64,000 bases of DNA from Hyparrhenia diplandra. Its lineage: Eukaryota > Streptophyta > Magnoliopsida > Poales > Poaceae. Below are positions 1 to 11,347 of this stretch, in pieces; positions within the stretch are counted from its first letter, which is position 1; each line of letters begins with the position of its first letter. The stretch spans positions 62,001 through 126,000 of the forward strand of contig JADLZK010009229.1 in assembly GCA_015847255.1 (NCBI GenBank), in the 5' to 3' direction. Under the pieces are notes generated by a model, which did no database searches, had not been told where the DNA came from, and was given only the letters and a program-made list of their open reading frames with translations. The position numbers and the translations under genes are program-made.

Positions 1-2260
1 ATCCCAAGTCCCTGAAAACAACCCTACATATGATTGAGCCTAGTGCCAACATCTATGGTAGAGGTGGTGGCGAGCGTGGAGAGCATGGGTTGTTGGAGAT
101 GGAACTCGTGCCATGGTGCTCGTGGGGAGCTAGGAAGGCTATGTAGCTCTGACGGAGAAGAGACAACATCTAGGCACGGGGTTAAGCACGCTGTTGACGG
201 TAGTTATTGACCACTTTTATATATATGGAAAGCTATCAAACATGGGATGAATGCTACTAAAATATTATTATTACTAATGATTTCCACGAGTTTTGGTGCA
301 CACTCGGTTTTCTTGGTGAACTCAGGAAAGCTTGCCGAAATGGAGTGAAAAAGAGCTAAAATAGAGACAGAAGAAAAGGACCACATCGGGGAGATTGGTA
401 TAAATTCTAGGGGTCAAAATGTGAAGACAAGACACCTCGCCGAGGTCGGAACCCAGACTCCACCAGGTGGTGCCGGGCGGCACGTGGGTGGTGCCGCGCG
501 GCACCCCCCTGTGGAACCACGTGTCCTGCTTCCAGAACCTTCCTACAACCGACCTATGGAGTTGATAGTCCATCCAATCAAGTCGGTTTGATCCAAGGGC
601 TGAGATTCATCCTATGGGGCTATAAAAGAAGGGGCAGGGCTACCCCCTGAAACCCGAAGTCATTATCCTCATGTCAGAGCCACAGAGCACTTCCAATTAG
701 CTATCAAGGATATGATTAGCAATCAAGATTAGACTAATTCTTAGAATTAGTCTATGATTATAAATAGATTAGATCTAGTAATGAGTAGATTAGAGGAGCT
801 CCGGCATGTCGGATCTTCTCTGGTGTATTCTGCAGGATCAAGTTCTTCGCGAGAGGAACTTGCTCCTGAGATTCTCTTGTGAGTCAACTTCTTATTAAAG
901 TAAGCTTTGGTTTATATTGTTCTCCTTGTTTGCAACTCTCTGTTGAGTACTTTAATCTTGGTCATTACTTGATTAAGGGAGTAATTTCTAGTGTGAGCAT
1001 GGTGCTTAGACTAGGGATATTTGTGAATGACACTTGCTTGGTAGGGAATCAGTGGTAGTATCATGAAGGTGACTTTTATAGCTTCGTTGAATCCTCTGTA
1101 ACCCACTTCCCACCAAGAAGAAATGTTAGACTTTGTCTATTCTTAGTAGAGTAATTTTGTCTTACCCTATTAAAAATTAGCGTCCTAGATAGAACAATAT
1201 GAAACAACGCTTATGAGTGTTTGAATTAGATTTGCTTGAGCAATCTCCTTTATCTAGTAGTTTCTTAAGTACCTTGATTGTGAAGTTTGGGTTAAGTTAG
1301 ATCTTAGTTATATTCACCTACTTGTTCCTTTGGGTTCGATATTAAAAAAGGGAGTTTATCTTTGGTGAAGTGCTACAACGTATTTCTATCCGCGGCGCTT
1401 TGCGGATATCTATATCTTTATTGTGTGCATATAATAAATACCAACACACGCCCGGGGAGGTACTCATGATTCAACAACCTCAACCAACGTTGGTCCCTCT
1501 AGAAGCACCTGATTGAGATCCTTTGATGAATTCGAGTCCAATATATCACTTGATACGTGAAACCATGATGAAGAAACAGAAAACCAACGACAAGCTAGGG
1601 AAAAGAGGAACATGTTAAGGCAGGGGCAGAGGAACCGTGCCATCCAACACAAAGAAGCTTAGATAAAATATTAAAAGGACTTGGCTGAATACAACAAAAA
1701 GAAAGTCAAAAGAGAGGCCGAAGACAAGTACGGAACGGCGTACGACAAGATCAAATAACTAGCCCAAGGACTCGATGCCCTATCCAACCCTAACGAAGAA
1801 CACCGATGCCTAAGGGAAGGTCCTTCAAATAGCGCAATCAAGGACTAAAAACAACCCGCCTCCCAAAAGCATAATAGTCAGAATCATCGGAGATCAACAT
1901 TCGAAAGACTTGTACCCGGTGGAGAGTAGTAATGCAAGAAGTAGACACAACCGACATCAAAGCTACCAAGAAGAGCGTCCAAAAGAACTTAGGAACCGAT
2001 ATCCAACTCCAACAACCTGGAGCCCAACTCGCAGGCCTAACTAGAGAGAAGGCTGAGGTGAGTCTAACTTCAGAGGGACCAGAGTACCCGACGGGTCCAA
2101 GTACAGAGAAACTGGAGCACAAATAGGTTCCCCTATATTGCAAGATGGCTTCTTTCAATCTGAGTGCCTCATAAGTTCAAACCTTCCAACCACTCCAAGT
2201 ATGATGGCAACGCCACACAACCTAATACACATTAATTGTGGCAGCCCATGTGTGCATTAG
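1..2260 (+). mobile_element. Ty3/gypsy LTR retrotransposon remnant (LTR plus gag scrap)
   Basis: No intact gene is present. A TATA box inside GGCTATAAAAG near 619-629 is followed by about 800 bp of AT-rich leader. This ends near 1380-1445 in a stretch of the form found at the LTR/leader boundary of grass gypsy elements (GAAGTGCTACAACG, then a run with TTTGCGGATATC and ATAAATACCAACA). Around 2165-2225 one plus frame reads KFKPSNHSKYDGNATQPNT. This resembles the gag segment of grass Ty3/gypsy elements (typically KYDG followed by a short Asn/Pro-rich stretch). Other frames are full of stops, so the element is dead. The 5' end lies outside the window or is eroded, and the LTR limits are not defined. 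Family assignment rests on remembered motif similarity. Confidence 0.5.
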
Positions 2261-2717
2261 TCCAGGCCCCAAGCCCACTAGCACAAAGCGGCCCTTTCTA
2301 ACAAGTTAGATCGTGACAAAACAACTATACCGATTTAAGAGGCCAAGAGCTGCTTTCAGCTTGACTATGGTGGTTCTGGCCTCGAAGGTTCGTTAACACC
2401 TGGGTTGGGCCGCATTGCCTTTTGTTGTTCTCTCGCATGGGCTATGATAATTCCTAACTTGGACTATGGACACACCCAAGCTAAACTATGACATGGGCAA
2501 GCTGCAAATGTACGGCAGCTAATCTCATGGCGAGCAAGAGCAACATGGATAGTAGGGTTTTGCTTTATAAGTTATAGATTACATAAACAGCTACAACAAC
2601 GACCAAAGTAGTTAAGGATCTCTCCTTGGCCACAAGCCATCACACTCACTCTTGAATGAATTACATAAACTTGGGTACCACGGCCTACCCTAGGACGCCA
2701 CTTGTGATCAGCCCTTG
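2261..2717. other. intergenic, 3' flank of the dehydrogenase gene
   Basis: No recognisable coding or repeat feature. The part nearest 2717 is presumably the 3' UTR of the minus-strand dehydrogenase gene that ends there. Confidence 0.5.
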
Positions 2718-5700
2718 CTACACATTTGACGCTGCATCGATATCTTGTTTGTGATGAGCCCCCTCCGTCTTGATATCCAGATGATGCTGAAGCGACGGTG
2801 GGTAGAAGCGCTTGGCTCCGGTGGCGTCCAGCATTCTCTGGCTCAGCGGCGGCCTCCCCTCTTTGGAGTTGTATAACGCGTAGGACTGCCAGCTGAGGAC
2901 CTCGGGGGCGAGGCAGGCAATGAGTGGTATCGGCCGGTACAGCGACGGCCATGTCACGTACCAGTCCCCTCTCTGGATGCCGTCCAAGGCTACCTCGCAC
3001 AGTTTGTCCACACGGGCCACTGGGAACACCCCAATCTGCACCTGCAAACGACATGTCCCTCACGTTGGAAGCTTTGCTACTTGGCATAACTGAATATATA
3101 GCTGCTTAGTTTGTTGCAACTTACATCTCTGGCCTCCAGGTCAACGGCGACGTCGCCGTCATTTTGGATCACCTTGCCTTTGGTCATCTCAGATTCTACG
3201 AATCCGGCCGTCAGTATAGTCAGCCCAACCTCCGAGCCAAGCTCAGATCTCAGTGTCTCGTAGAACCTCAGCTGTGCTGCCTTGGTAGCCTGTTGTGTTT
3301 GCACACATATAGAATTTAATTGATATTCAGAAGCCATTTGGATTTAGGTGAAAGAAACAAGAGTGTTGCTCCCACATATACAGTTTCTCTATTTTCTGAA
3401 TTAGCTATATATATACTATATAGGTGTCTATGTGTATATGTACTGTTTCGTTGCTTACATTGTACAAGCTCAACCTAGATGTTGGCGCCGTCGCGGCTGT
3501 GGAGGAAGACACGATGAGTTTTCCTTTGCTGGCCTTGAGGTGTGGCAAGGCGTAGTAGGTTGGGTAGACAGAGCCCCAGAAGTTCACATCCTGCAGGATA
3601 TATATATGGACACACATATGCATACATGTCAGAAACTTCACCCACTTTGAATCTCATATTACATAGATTGTAGTTGCTTAATGTTGATTGGTTTACCATC
3701 ATTTTGTGGAACCCAGTTATGTTGGTGACTTCGTCGAAGAAGCAGCTGGACCAGACCCCGGCATTGGCGACTAGATGATTCACTAAATCACACACACATA
3801 CAGTAACGCAGACATGAAAATCAGACGGACCATGAGCAGGATGGAGATATCTAGAGTGGCAATACAGAGTCGGTCTCGTACGTTTGCCGAAGTGAGCGAC
3901 GGTGGCCTCGACGGCGCGCCTTGATTGCTCCGCGTCGGAGACGTCGGCCGGAATGACTAGAACGTCCGGCGCACCACGCTCCAGGGCGGTCGCCGCGACA
4001 CCCTCCAGCGCCTGTTTCCTCCGGGCTACCAGCGAAAGGCACGCGCCTTTCTTCGCGTACTGGTACGCAAGCTCCTGCAGGCACAATTCATCCCGTACTG
4101 ACTACTGAGTTACAATATACCTAAGTCTGTCCCTGCACGGTTCATGGAATGTTTGTCGTGAGATGTGTGGTTTGCAGACGTCGGGTTTCCTTAAATGACG
4201 ACAAACAGAAATCGACACTCAAGTGTCGACCGTATAATATCAAACAAATTCTAGAGTAATTCTAATTCTAATACCCACTGTTCTGTAACATATAGGTCCA
4301 CTAAACCTAGCTAACTACTATACACGTACATTATTAATGGCATTAATTTGCAAAATGCCGGAGTCAGCCTGTGTACTTTCGTTAGTTCCATTATCTTTCT
4401 TTAAGTGGCAGGTAACGTTAATTATTAACAAATAGACCATGATGTTCATATATATGGCCTAGTAGTAGTGACTTTGTCTTGAATATCTGTTGGCTAGTCA
4501 TCATCGTCGATCTATAGGTGACCAGAGTCGTTGTACATGCATGCATATATATATTGTGAGATGCGAGTGTCTGTGGGTGATTTTTTTTTTCATATAATAA
4601 TGATAACGAGAAGTCGAGCTATTCTCCAAGGGGAACCAAGGATTTTGGACCGTACCGGCCGGAGATTCTAGTGCTACCAAGAGCACCTTTTCTTTTTCTT
4701 CGTGCAAAAAGCAATTAATATTTACCCACTAACCTTCATGTAAACTTGGTCCCATTTCGTTTTAAATGTTTTTACACAAAATAAAATTAATGTAAAACAA
4801 ACCCTGAATCCAAATCTAGATGTACATGAAACATCCATGAAACTTACTAATACTCCACTAAAATCATACAAGATCGACCAATAAAGAAGTGTAATCCAAT
4901 CCTCAAACTAATCTGCCCTACTACCTTCAAAACTAGGGTCTAATTTGCTCATTGTATAGCTCAAGCACCATGGATGAGAGAGAAAAATAAATCTAATTAC
5001 TCACTAACTAAGCATTAAAACTAAAAAAAAGTGTTTGGGATAGCATTTTCTTACCTACTACAACCTCTTCACCAAAGTAAATGAGAACAAAACCTCTACC
5101 CCTTAGTAGAGCAATTTTTGGCAGATGCCTAAGCCCCCAACCTTTTTGCTCGAGTTGGAATGAATGACCCGAGAAGGAAAAAGGTGGTGGCTGTAACATT
5201 TATAATGAGTTGCCACTATAGGGGTGGCTCAATCACCAACAACCCTAAAAAATAGTTCCAGTAGAGGCGGTTGGTGATTGAATCACTCCCTACAAATGTG
5301 TCGATTTGTAGGGATGGTTATTATTACCAGTCTATCTGTGCTATTTGTAGGGCCCTGGAGCAGCACAATGAGCTGCTCCTAAAAAAAACTAGCATTCCTA
5401 CGAATCGTTTTTGTAGTAATGACATTTCAGAAAGAAAGAACGAACTGCAATCTCTCTGGAGTCTAATAAATCGAATGAGCATTTGTGCATGATTGAGCCG
5501 GATCAATTGACTGCCTGTGTGTGCGCGCTCACACAATTAAATTCATGCATAGGAATTGACAATGAGCGGTAGCTAGCACTGATAACTGACCTCGCTGATG
5601 CCGGAGGAGGCGCCGGTGATGAGCACGACCTTGCCTCTCAGGTCCTCCTTCCTCAGCGGTTTCACCACCCCCCACATGAACAGCTTCACCGGTATAGAGA

Positions 5701-5785
5701 GAGGGATGTATATCAAGATGATAATTGCAGCAGATATATGCATCACCACGCTATGGAAAACAAGATAAAGATCCATGAGGAACAA
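2718..5785 (-). CDS. Steroleosin-type 11-beta-hydroxysteroid dehydrogenase-like protein (SDR), six exons
   Basis: NAD(P)-dependent short-chain dehydrogenase of the plant HSD/steroleosin family. Members are oil-body or ER anchored and act on sterol or brassinosteroid-like substrates. Exons on the minus strand are 5785-5591, 4074-3882, 3782-3697, 3590-3459, 3289-3125 and 3041-2718. All have GT-AG borders and join in frame to a 364-aa protein, close to the usual ~350. Residues ~12-38 form a hydrophobic anchor with prolines (IPLSIP), like the steroleosin proline knob. The cofactor motif TGASSGIS is at 57-64, ANAG at 135-138, the likely catalytic Ser at 188, and YxxxK is Tyr201/Lys205. The third glycine of the canonical TGxxxGxG is Ser64 here. 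A TATA-like TTTATG (plus strand ~5838) lies about 55 bp upstream of the ATG. Intron 1 (1.5 kb) holds transposon debris. Family call is firm; the substrate is unknown. Confidence 0.88.
5200..5430. mobile_element. Decayed CACTA-like fragment in intron 1 of the dehydrogenase gene
   Basis: Inverted and direct copies of short motifs (GGGGTGGCTCAATCACC, GGCGGTTGGTGATTG, CCTACAAATGTG, TTGTAGGGATGG) are followed by TTTTTGTAGTAATG. This resembles the subterminal repeats and degraded terminus of grass CACTA elements. No matching opposite terminus or target-site duplication was found, so limits are approximate. Confidence 0.35.
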
Positions 5786-7222
5786 TGCAAGGTGGGAGAG
5801 AATGAGAGATGGTGATGATGCCGTGCAAAAGCGTGTGATTTATGCACACTTGTAGTACTTAAAACTGCAGCATGGTTAGCTCGGGGTGCCAAGTCCGGAC
5901 AGCTTGGATACGCGGCCAGTGGCATTAAAGTAAGCACTGGACCTGTTCAAATTATAAATTTTGACAGCAAAGGCGCCTGTAAACCGGCTGGCCGGCAACA
6001 CGGCCGGCTTTATACATGAGGTATTCTCGTGTTTCAAACAAACTAATAGGAAAGTATATTTAAGCAAAAAATTAAAATATAATTCATAGATTAACAAATT
6101 TTTTAGTAAATTTGATCAAAATTAGAGAAGTATGACTTAAAATAAAACTAAAATACTTACATTTAAAATTCAAGGAGTATACGGGAGGGTTAAGTACATT
6201 GATAGCTTTTTATAGGTGCTCATTGATAGTTCAATATTTGCAAGTACGAATAGCGTGGGTCAACGAGTTTAGACGTCTCTATCAACAATGATCAAGCTTT
6301 CACATCATACAATGATTAAGTAGTAAGGTTGTGACGAATGCAAATGGTTATATCAAGATGTTTAGAGCCACCTAAAATAGATGGTTCAATTTGTTGTAAC
6401 AATAGATATTTTGATTAGAGCTATGATCTCTTTGATCAAATGTATAAACAAGCTTTGTCCACCAAAGGTCTAACTAAAGAGAGTAAGGAAGGTCGTAACC
6501 ACCATCGTCTTAACATGCATGCTATCGAGTAGTTATGCTACAGTCGAGGAGTTCAGTGAGAATATAGGTGCAAAAAACTTCGCGTCCCATCAGTCGGACG
6601 GTGTCTCTAGCAACCAATAATGCCTCTTTCTAAATTGTAATGCCTCTTTCTAAATTGTAATTTGACCTTAGTGTCTGATATTGGGCCGGGAGTAGTGAGC
6701 TAGTGTGGCAGCCCACGATCAGCCAGAGCAGTGACACACACGAGAATACATGATTCAGTGAGGGGCAAACATCAGCACCGATGTCCAAGTAAGTGCGTTC
6801 TCCTTTTCCTTTTCCTATCCTTTTATTTTCATTCCCTTTATCTTTTTATATATTTTTCCTTTATATTCTATTTTTGTTTTCCCTTTTCTTTTTTTCTTCT
6901 ATTTCTTTTCCTCCCTCTTAATTTCTCTTTATATAATTTCTTAGATTTTTATATTCTGATTTCCATTTATATTTATATTTATATTTTAAAAATTAATTTT
7001 ATATTAATTTCTTATTTTTGTATTTCATGAGGAACAAGTGATATTCATGTAATGTACATATGATGTTTATATTTTATATACATGTGATATTCTATAAAAT
7101 ATATTTTTTATTTATACCATATACCAATAAGAAATTTCATGTTATATTTAGAGATGTTCATGTTGTATAACTAGGACATTCCACAATGCTCATTTGATTA
7201 TTCACATAGCATCGGTGAGATA
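5786..7222. other. intergenic, promoter side of the dehydrogenase gene, then T-rich DNA
   Basis: The first ~100 bp are the presumed promoter and 5' UTR of the minus-strand dehydrogenase. The rest is AT-rich. It includes a 21-bp tandem duplication (TAATGCCTCTTTCTAAATTG twice, ~6620-6660) and a strongly T/CT-rich tract (~6795-7020). The open frame across that tract is a composition artefact. No gene seen. Confidence 0.5.
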
Positions 7223-8347
7223 CACTACTACGGGATTGATTTTTGCGTGGTGTTTGGATTTTATTTTCCGTGGCGGGCATTTGAGAAACCGCCACGGAAA
7301 ATGGCTTGATTTACCATGACGGTTTTTAAATAACCGCGGGCGGGTTTTTAATTAGCCCGCCACAGATAATCGAGGCCCAAACAGCCCATTCTCAGCCCAA
7401 TAACTTTTCCCTTGTATATATACATGAAATTTGGAACCCTAATCCCTAACTCAACTCCCCGAACTTTTCTCCCCGGGCCACAGCCCGCAGCTTCCCCTTC
7501 GTTCTCTCCCAACCACCGACGCTCCCTTCCCTTCCTTCTCTCCCAACCACCGCACGCCACACTCCCTCCATGTAGTCCTCTCCTCTAGCGGGCGCCACCG
7601 CCCGGTGGGCAGGTGGTGGCGATGGCGGCGGCGAGTGCTTCCGGCTGGCGGCGGGCGCTTCAGTGTGGCGGCGGCGGCGCCGTGGGCGGCGGTCCGACGC
7701 GCTGGAGACGGGCGGATCCGGCGGCGCTTCGGTTCGGGGCTGTGCGGGTAGATCCGGGCTCAACATCATCGGCGGGCGCGGAGTGGCGTCGGGCCGGCCG
7801 GGCGGCGCGGCGCGCAGCGGGAGACGGCAGATCTCGCGGCGACGCTTTCGCTCGGCGGATCCGAGGTCACGACATCGTCCATGGCCTCCGGGCCGTTCGT
7901 CCATGGCGGATCCCGGCGTCGTGGCGGAGCTCCGAAGCACCCTACGGCGGTCGCCAAGGCGGAGGCCGGATCCCGACGATTACGGCGGAGCTCGAAAGCA
8001 CCCTACGGCGGGGCGCGAAGATCCTCCTCCGGCGGGCGTGTGGGACCCCGGCGGCGGAGATCCGGCGGCGGCGGAGAGGATGGCTCCCCGACGGTCGCCA
8101 AAAAAGCTCCCGGCGGCGCCGGGCCGGCGTCCCAACCCCTAACGGGCCCTCGACGGGCCTCGGGCCCGTTAGGGTTTCGTCGGGCTTTTTCTTCTTTTTT
8201 TAATTTTTTTCTATTAACGGTGGCGGGCAAAAAAAGCGCCACCGAAGTTCTCGTATTTTTACGTGACTTTTTTTTCCGTGGTATGCACCTAAAACCGCCA
8301 CCGAAAATCATTTTTACCCGCCACGGAAGTTCATTTGTCTAGTAGTG
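7223..8347. mobile_element. Non-autonomous CACTA (En/Spm-type) DNA transposon with 3-bp TSD
   Basis: The element starts with CACTACTACGGG and ends with TCTAGTAGTG, whose reverse complement is CACTACTAGA. It is flanked on both sides by ATA (7220-7222 and 8348-8350), the 3-bp duplication expected for CACTA elements. Subterminal repeats are plain: CCGTGGCGGGC and CCGCCACGGAA motifs occur in both orientations in the first ~150 bp and last ~140 bp. The 1.1-kb element has no transposase frame. Its middle (about 7450-8190) is very GC-rich and contains a near-repeated block (CGGAGCTCCGAAGCACCCTA at ~7925, then a variant at ~7986). It may be captured host DNA, but I cannot name a source. The overlapping GC-rich open frames are not supported as genes. 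Confidence 0.88.
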
Positions 8348-8350
8348 ATA

Positions 8351-9054
8351 TTTTTTATTCTATGATATACTTTAAGTTGTTTGAGTAGTATCCATGTGAC
8401 ACACTTTTTTTATTTCTTGTATTTTTTTTTTTTTGTTTTTCTTATGTCTTGTTCTATGTTTTTGTTTTAATATTTAAGTGATTCATTTGTTTTGTTTCTC
8501 TATACATTTTATGCCCTGTATTATTTTTTTGTTTTTCTTATGTCTTGTATTTATTTATGTTTATGCTTTGTTGTACCTTTTATTGTTCTTCTTTTATGTT
8601 ATTTTCATAGCTTTTCGTCGACCATTTATTCAATTTCATGGATATTACACTACCATTCACGTGAACCTAATTTTTTTTATCCTAAATAATTTGTTCATCT
8701 TAACCTAGAGCATTTGTCTTTTCAAGGTGAGATATTTTTTCTTGGACCTAGAATGTCGCAAGTACTCAACAAAAGAAAATGTTATATTTTCATGAAATAG
8801 AAAATTATTAAAAAAAAAGATTATATAAATATATCTATGTGGGATCCAGTTTTTGAAGAGTTTATTATAATGGATATAGTGATACAATCAAAATTTAATT
8901 TATCTTAGTTAGTAAACTATACTTTTTAATCGAGAAAAAAAAAAATTGTAGTTCTTTTCTAGCAAAGTGGTGCGTGTGATCAAGTCACAAAGCTAAAGAT
9001 GTTTAAAATTGTATATTAGTCATTTGATGTATTTTCTTTAATTGTTGTCCTGAA
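8351..9054. other. AT-rich intergenic DNA
   Basis: T-rich and A-rich low-complexity sequence with no gene. It may include the eroded 5' part of the CACTA element whose transposase remains follow, but no CACTA terminus is visible here. Confidence 0.4.
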
Positions 9055-9735
9055 GGATGGAGCGTGTAGGCTTGGATGTATGACACGTTAAGGTGGAAGG
9101 CAGGTTTTCAACAAATTTGGATAAATTTATTAAAGCCGTTGAGAATCATGCGAAGACATTGACACCTGATTCAATAATATGTACGTGTCGTGATTGCAAA
9201 AACCGGATAGCATAGAGAGATGTGGAGAGCAATAGATCACATTTGATTACATGAGGATTTGTTAAGGGTTACATAAACGGATTTATCATGGTGAAAATGT
9301 TGTTGATGACGTCGACTTCGATGATCTAGGAGATGACTCCGAAACCCTAGAGCGCTTGTCCAAATTATTTAGAAGAGCTTGAACCACAAAGGAACCCCGG
9401 TCTAACAATGAACTACGAGATGGTGATGGTTGGTATGGTATGGACACGAGATGTCGTTGATAATCCGACGGAGCACATGTGGGGGGATGGTAGGGATAAA
9501 GGTGGTGTTGAAAATGATCTTGGGAGCATGTGTTAGGGATGAAGATGACGGTGATTATTTGAATGAAATGCTTAATGCCCTTGGACCAGAAATATTACGG
9601 AAGATCGTGAAAGGTCTAGAAAACCTAGAGAGGGTGAGAGCAGCATCGAAGGAAACTATGTATGGTGTTGACAAGGGTTATATATATTTTTGGCGGAAAT
9701 GGCAATGCACACAGCGGTTATATATATTTTAATTT
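9055..9735 (+). pseudogene. CACTA transposase (TNP2-like) N-terminal fragment, broken
   Basis: From about 9058, allowing for stops and a frameshift, the plus strand reads a protein like the N-terminal transposase-associated domain of grass TNP2 proteins. It has an MYDTLRW-like start, then LDKFIKAVENHAKTLTPDS and a cysteine motif ICTCRDCKNRIA. Further on (9430-9720) comes DEDDGDYLNEMLNALGPEI and then GLENLERVRAASKETMYGV, both typical of these proteins. The catalytic core is absent and stop codons interrupt every frame, so this is a dead relic. CACTA-type subterminal repeats follow directly. Confidence 0.72.
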
Positions 9736-9744
9736 TGAATTTTT

Positions 9745-11347
9745 GGCGCCAAATCCGGTGTAGGGAGGTTTTGGATTTAACCACCCCTACAATATCGAAT
9801 TATAGGGGCGGTTTATATTATTAGCCGCCCCTATAGTTGTCTTGAGTAGGGGCGGCCGGTAACACGAGCCGCCCCTGCAGTGGAGTAAGTGCAATCAAGC
9901 TCTATATGGGTTTTGGCGTTGATGACCACCGAATTAGGGGACTAATGAGATTTGTGGAGATGATATGCAGCAAATAAAATGAGGAGTTGATGTACATGTC
10001 CAAAGGCATAGATGGTGGTGTTTTTTTTTTTTTTTTTGGATCAAGGCGTCTAAATTATTTCATATTTTGAATCTTGAGTTTAGGAAACGCCCGTACTATC
10101 AAGAGGGATCCTAGGACTCTTGGCTACATGTGGACTAAATGCTCAAAACTCCAATCCAGCCAAAAACACAACTCCTAGCCAAAACAGTCAGCAATCAACA
10201 CGTTTTACTCTTCGTTGTCCTGGCTAGCGAGGCAGTGCCGCACGTTTGGTGCGGTAGTGCCGCGCATCAAGTGCGGCAGTGCCACACTTAAACCGACCAT
10301 TGGGACAGTTGGGTATAAATATCACTCCTACTCCTCCCACAACGGTCACCTGGTTCACTTCATCTCCTACCTTGAGCAGAAAGCCAGGAACTCACCTTTT
10401 GCTCTCTCTCTCTCACTCCTCCATTGAAGCACCTTGAGCTCCCCACTCAATCTCTCACTTCCCACCACGGATTCTTGAGAGAAAAGGCAGCAAACTTCGA
10501 TTGGAGACCGGATCTACTACTTCCCCCACTCAAAAGAGCATTTGGTTCACGTTTGGCCGGAACCCTAGGGTTCTTTACTCTTGGAGCTTGCTCCTAGACG
10601 GCTAGGCGTCGCCCTTGAGCTTGCTCCCTTCGTGTGGCAGCCTTGGGAGGTTTGTAACCTCACACAAATCAATACATTAACGCACATCTCTAGGGTTTGC
10701 TCCCTAGACTTGTGAACGAGGGAAAAAGCAAGCCTTTGTGGCAAGCTAAGCCTTGTGTGGCAAGCTAAGCCTTGTGTGGCAACCTCAACAACGTGGAGGT
10801 AACCCAACCTTTGTGGCGATGGTGAACCACGGGATAAATCCTTGTGTCACTTGTGTTCTTCACATTCTTGCATATTTACTCTTGTGAGCTAGGGTTTTTC
10901 GTCCCGATCTACTTTGTTGCTACGTTTCTGTCATATTTGGTTAGCTCTCTGTGAAGTATTTGTGTGCAGGAACAAGTAGGAATCACGAGCATCAAACTCC
11001 AGCTCTCAGATTCAATTTGGTGCAGTTCGGGTTCAGTCACACGCGGCAGTGCCGCTCAGGGACGCGGCAGTGCCGCACCTACTGCTTCAATCACTCAGTT
11101 CTATTACGTTTCGTTTATTGCACGCGGCAGTGCCGCACTGACAGCCGTGTTTAAGTTTTGACAGGTCGTTTTTTAGGGATAAGCCTATTCAACCCCCCCT
11201 CTCGGCTTTCATCAGATCCTATAAGTGGCCATAGTAGGGGCGGCTCAGGGAACCGCCCCTACACAGAAGAGTTAGGGGCGGTTCCAAAAACCACCCCTAT
11301 TATATATAGCCTCATGAACCGCCCCTACAGTTGACGTCTGTAGTAGT
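9745..11347. mobile_element. CACTA terminal region with GGGGCGG subterminal repeats, split by an LTR insertion
   Basis: Inverted copies of AGGGGCGGTT and AACCGCCCCTA lie at 9755-9885 and again at 11235-11330. The right side ends in GTAGTAGTG at 11347, which is CACTACTAC reversed and so a CACTA terminus. The two repeat clusters flank ~1.3 kb of LTR-like sequence, so a retrotransposon probably jumped into the CACTA end. No matching 5' CACTA terminus or TSD was found. Confidence 0.6.
9900..11218 (+). mobile_element. Copia/Sirevirus-like LTR nested in the CACTA terminus
   Basis: The segment begins with a TTTTGGCGTTGATGACCACC-like start. It has a TATA-like GGTATAAATA near 10313 and a possible spliced-leader acceptor GTGTGCAG near 10963. 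It ends with ATAAGCCTATTCAACCCCCC and AGATCCTATAAGTGG, the wording usual just before the copia primer-binding site. Six copies of a GCGGCAGTGCCGC-like palindrome occur, three near 10230-10285 and three near 11043-11136. No gag or pol frame is present, so this is a solo LTR or truncated copy. Limits and subfamily are inferred. Confidence 0.5.

Noticed and set aside
6731..7030. 99-aa Phe/Leu-rich frame that looks like a membrane protein
   Set aside because: Result of a T-rich tract; no start context, no family likeness.
7446..8342. Arg/Pro-rich frames of 100-196 aa on both strands
   Set aside because: Inside the non-autonomous CACTA element; low-complexity composition and no conserved motif.
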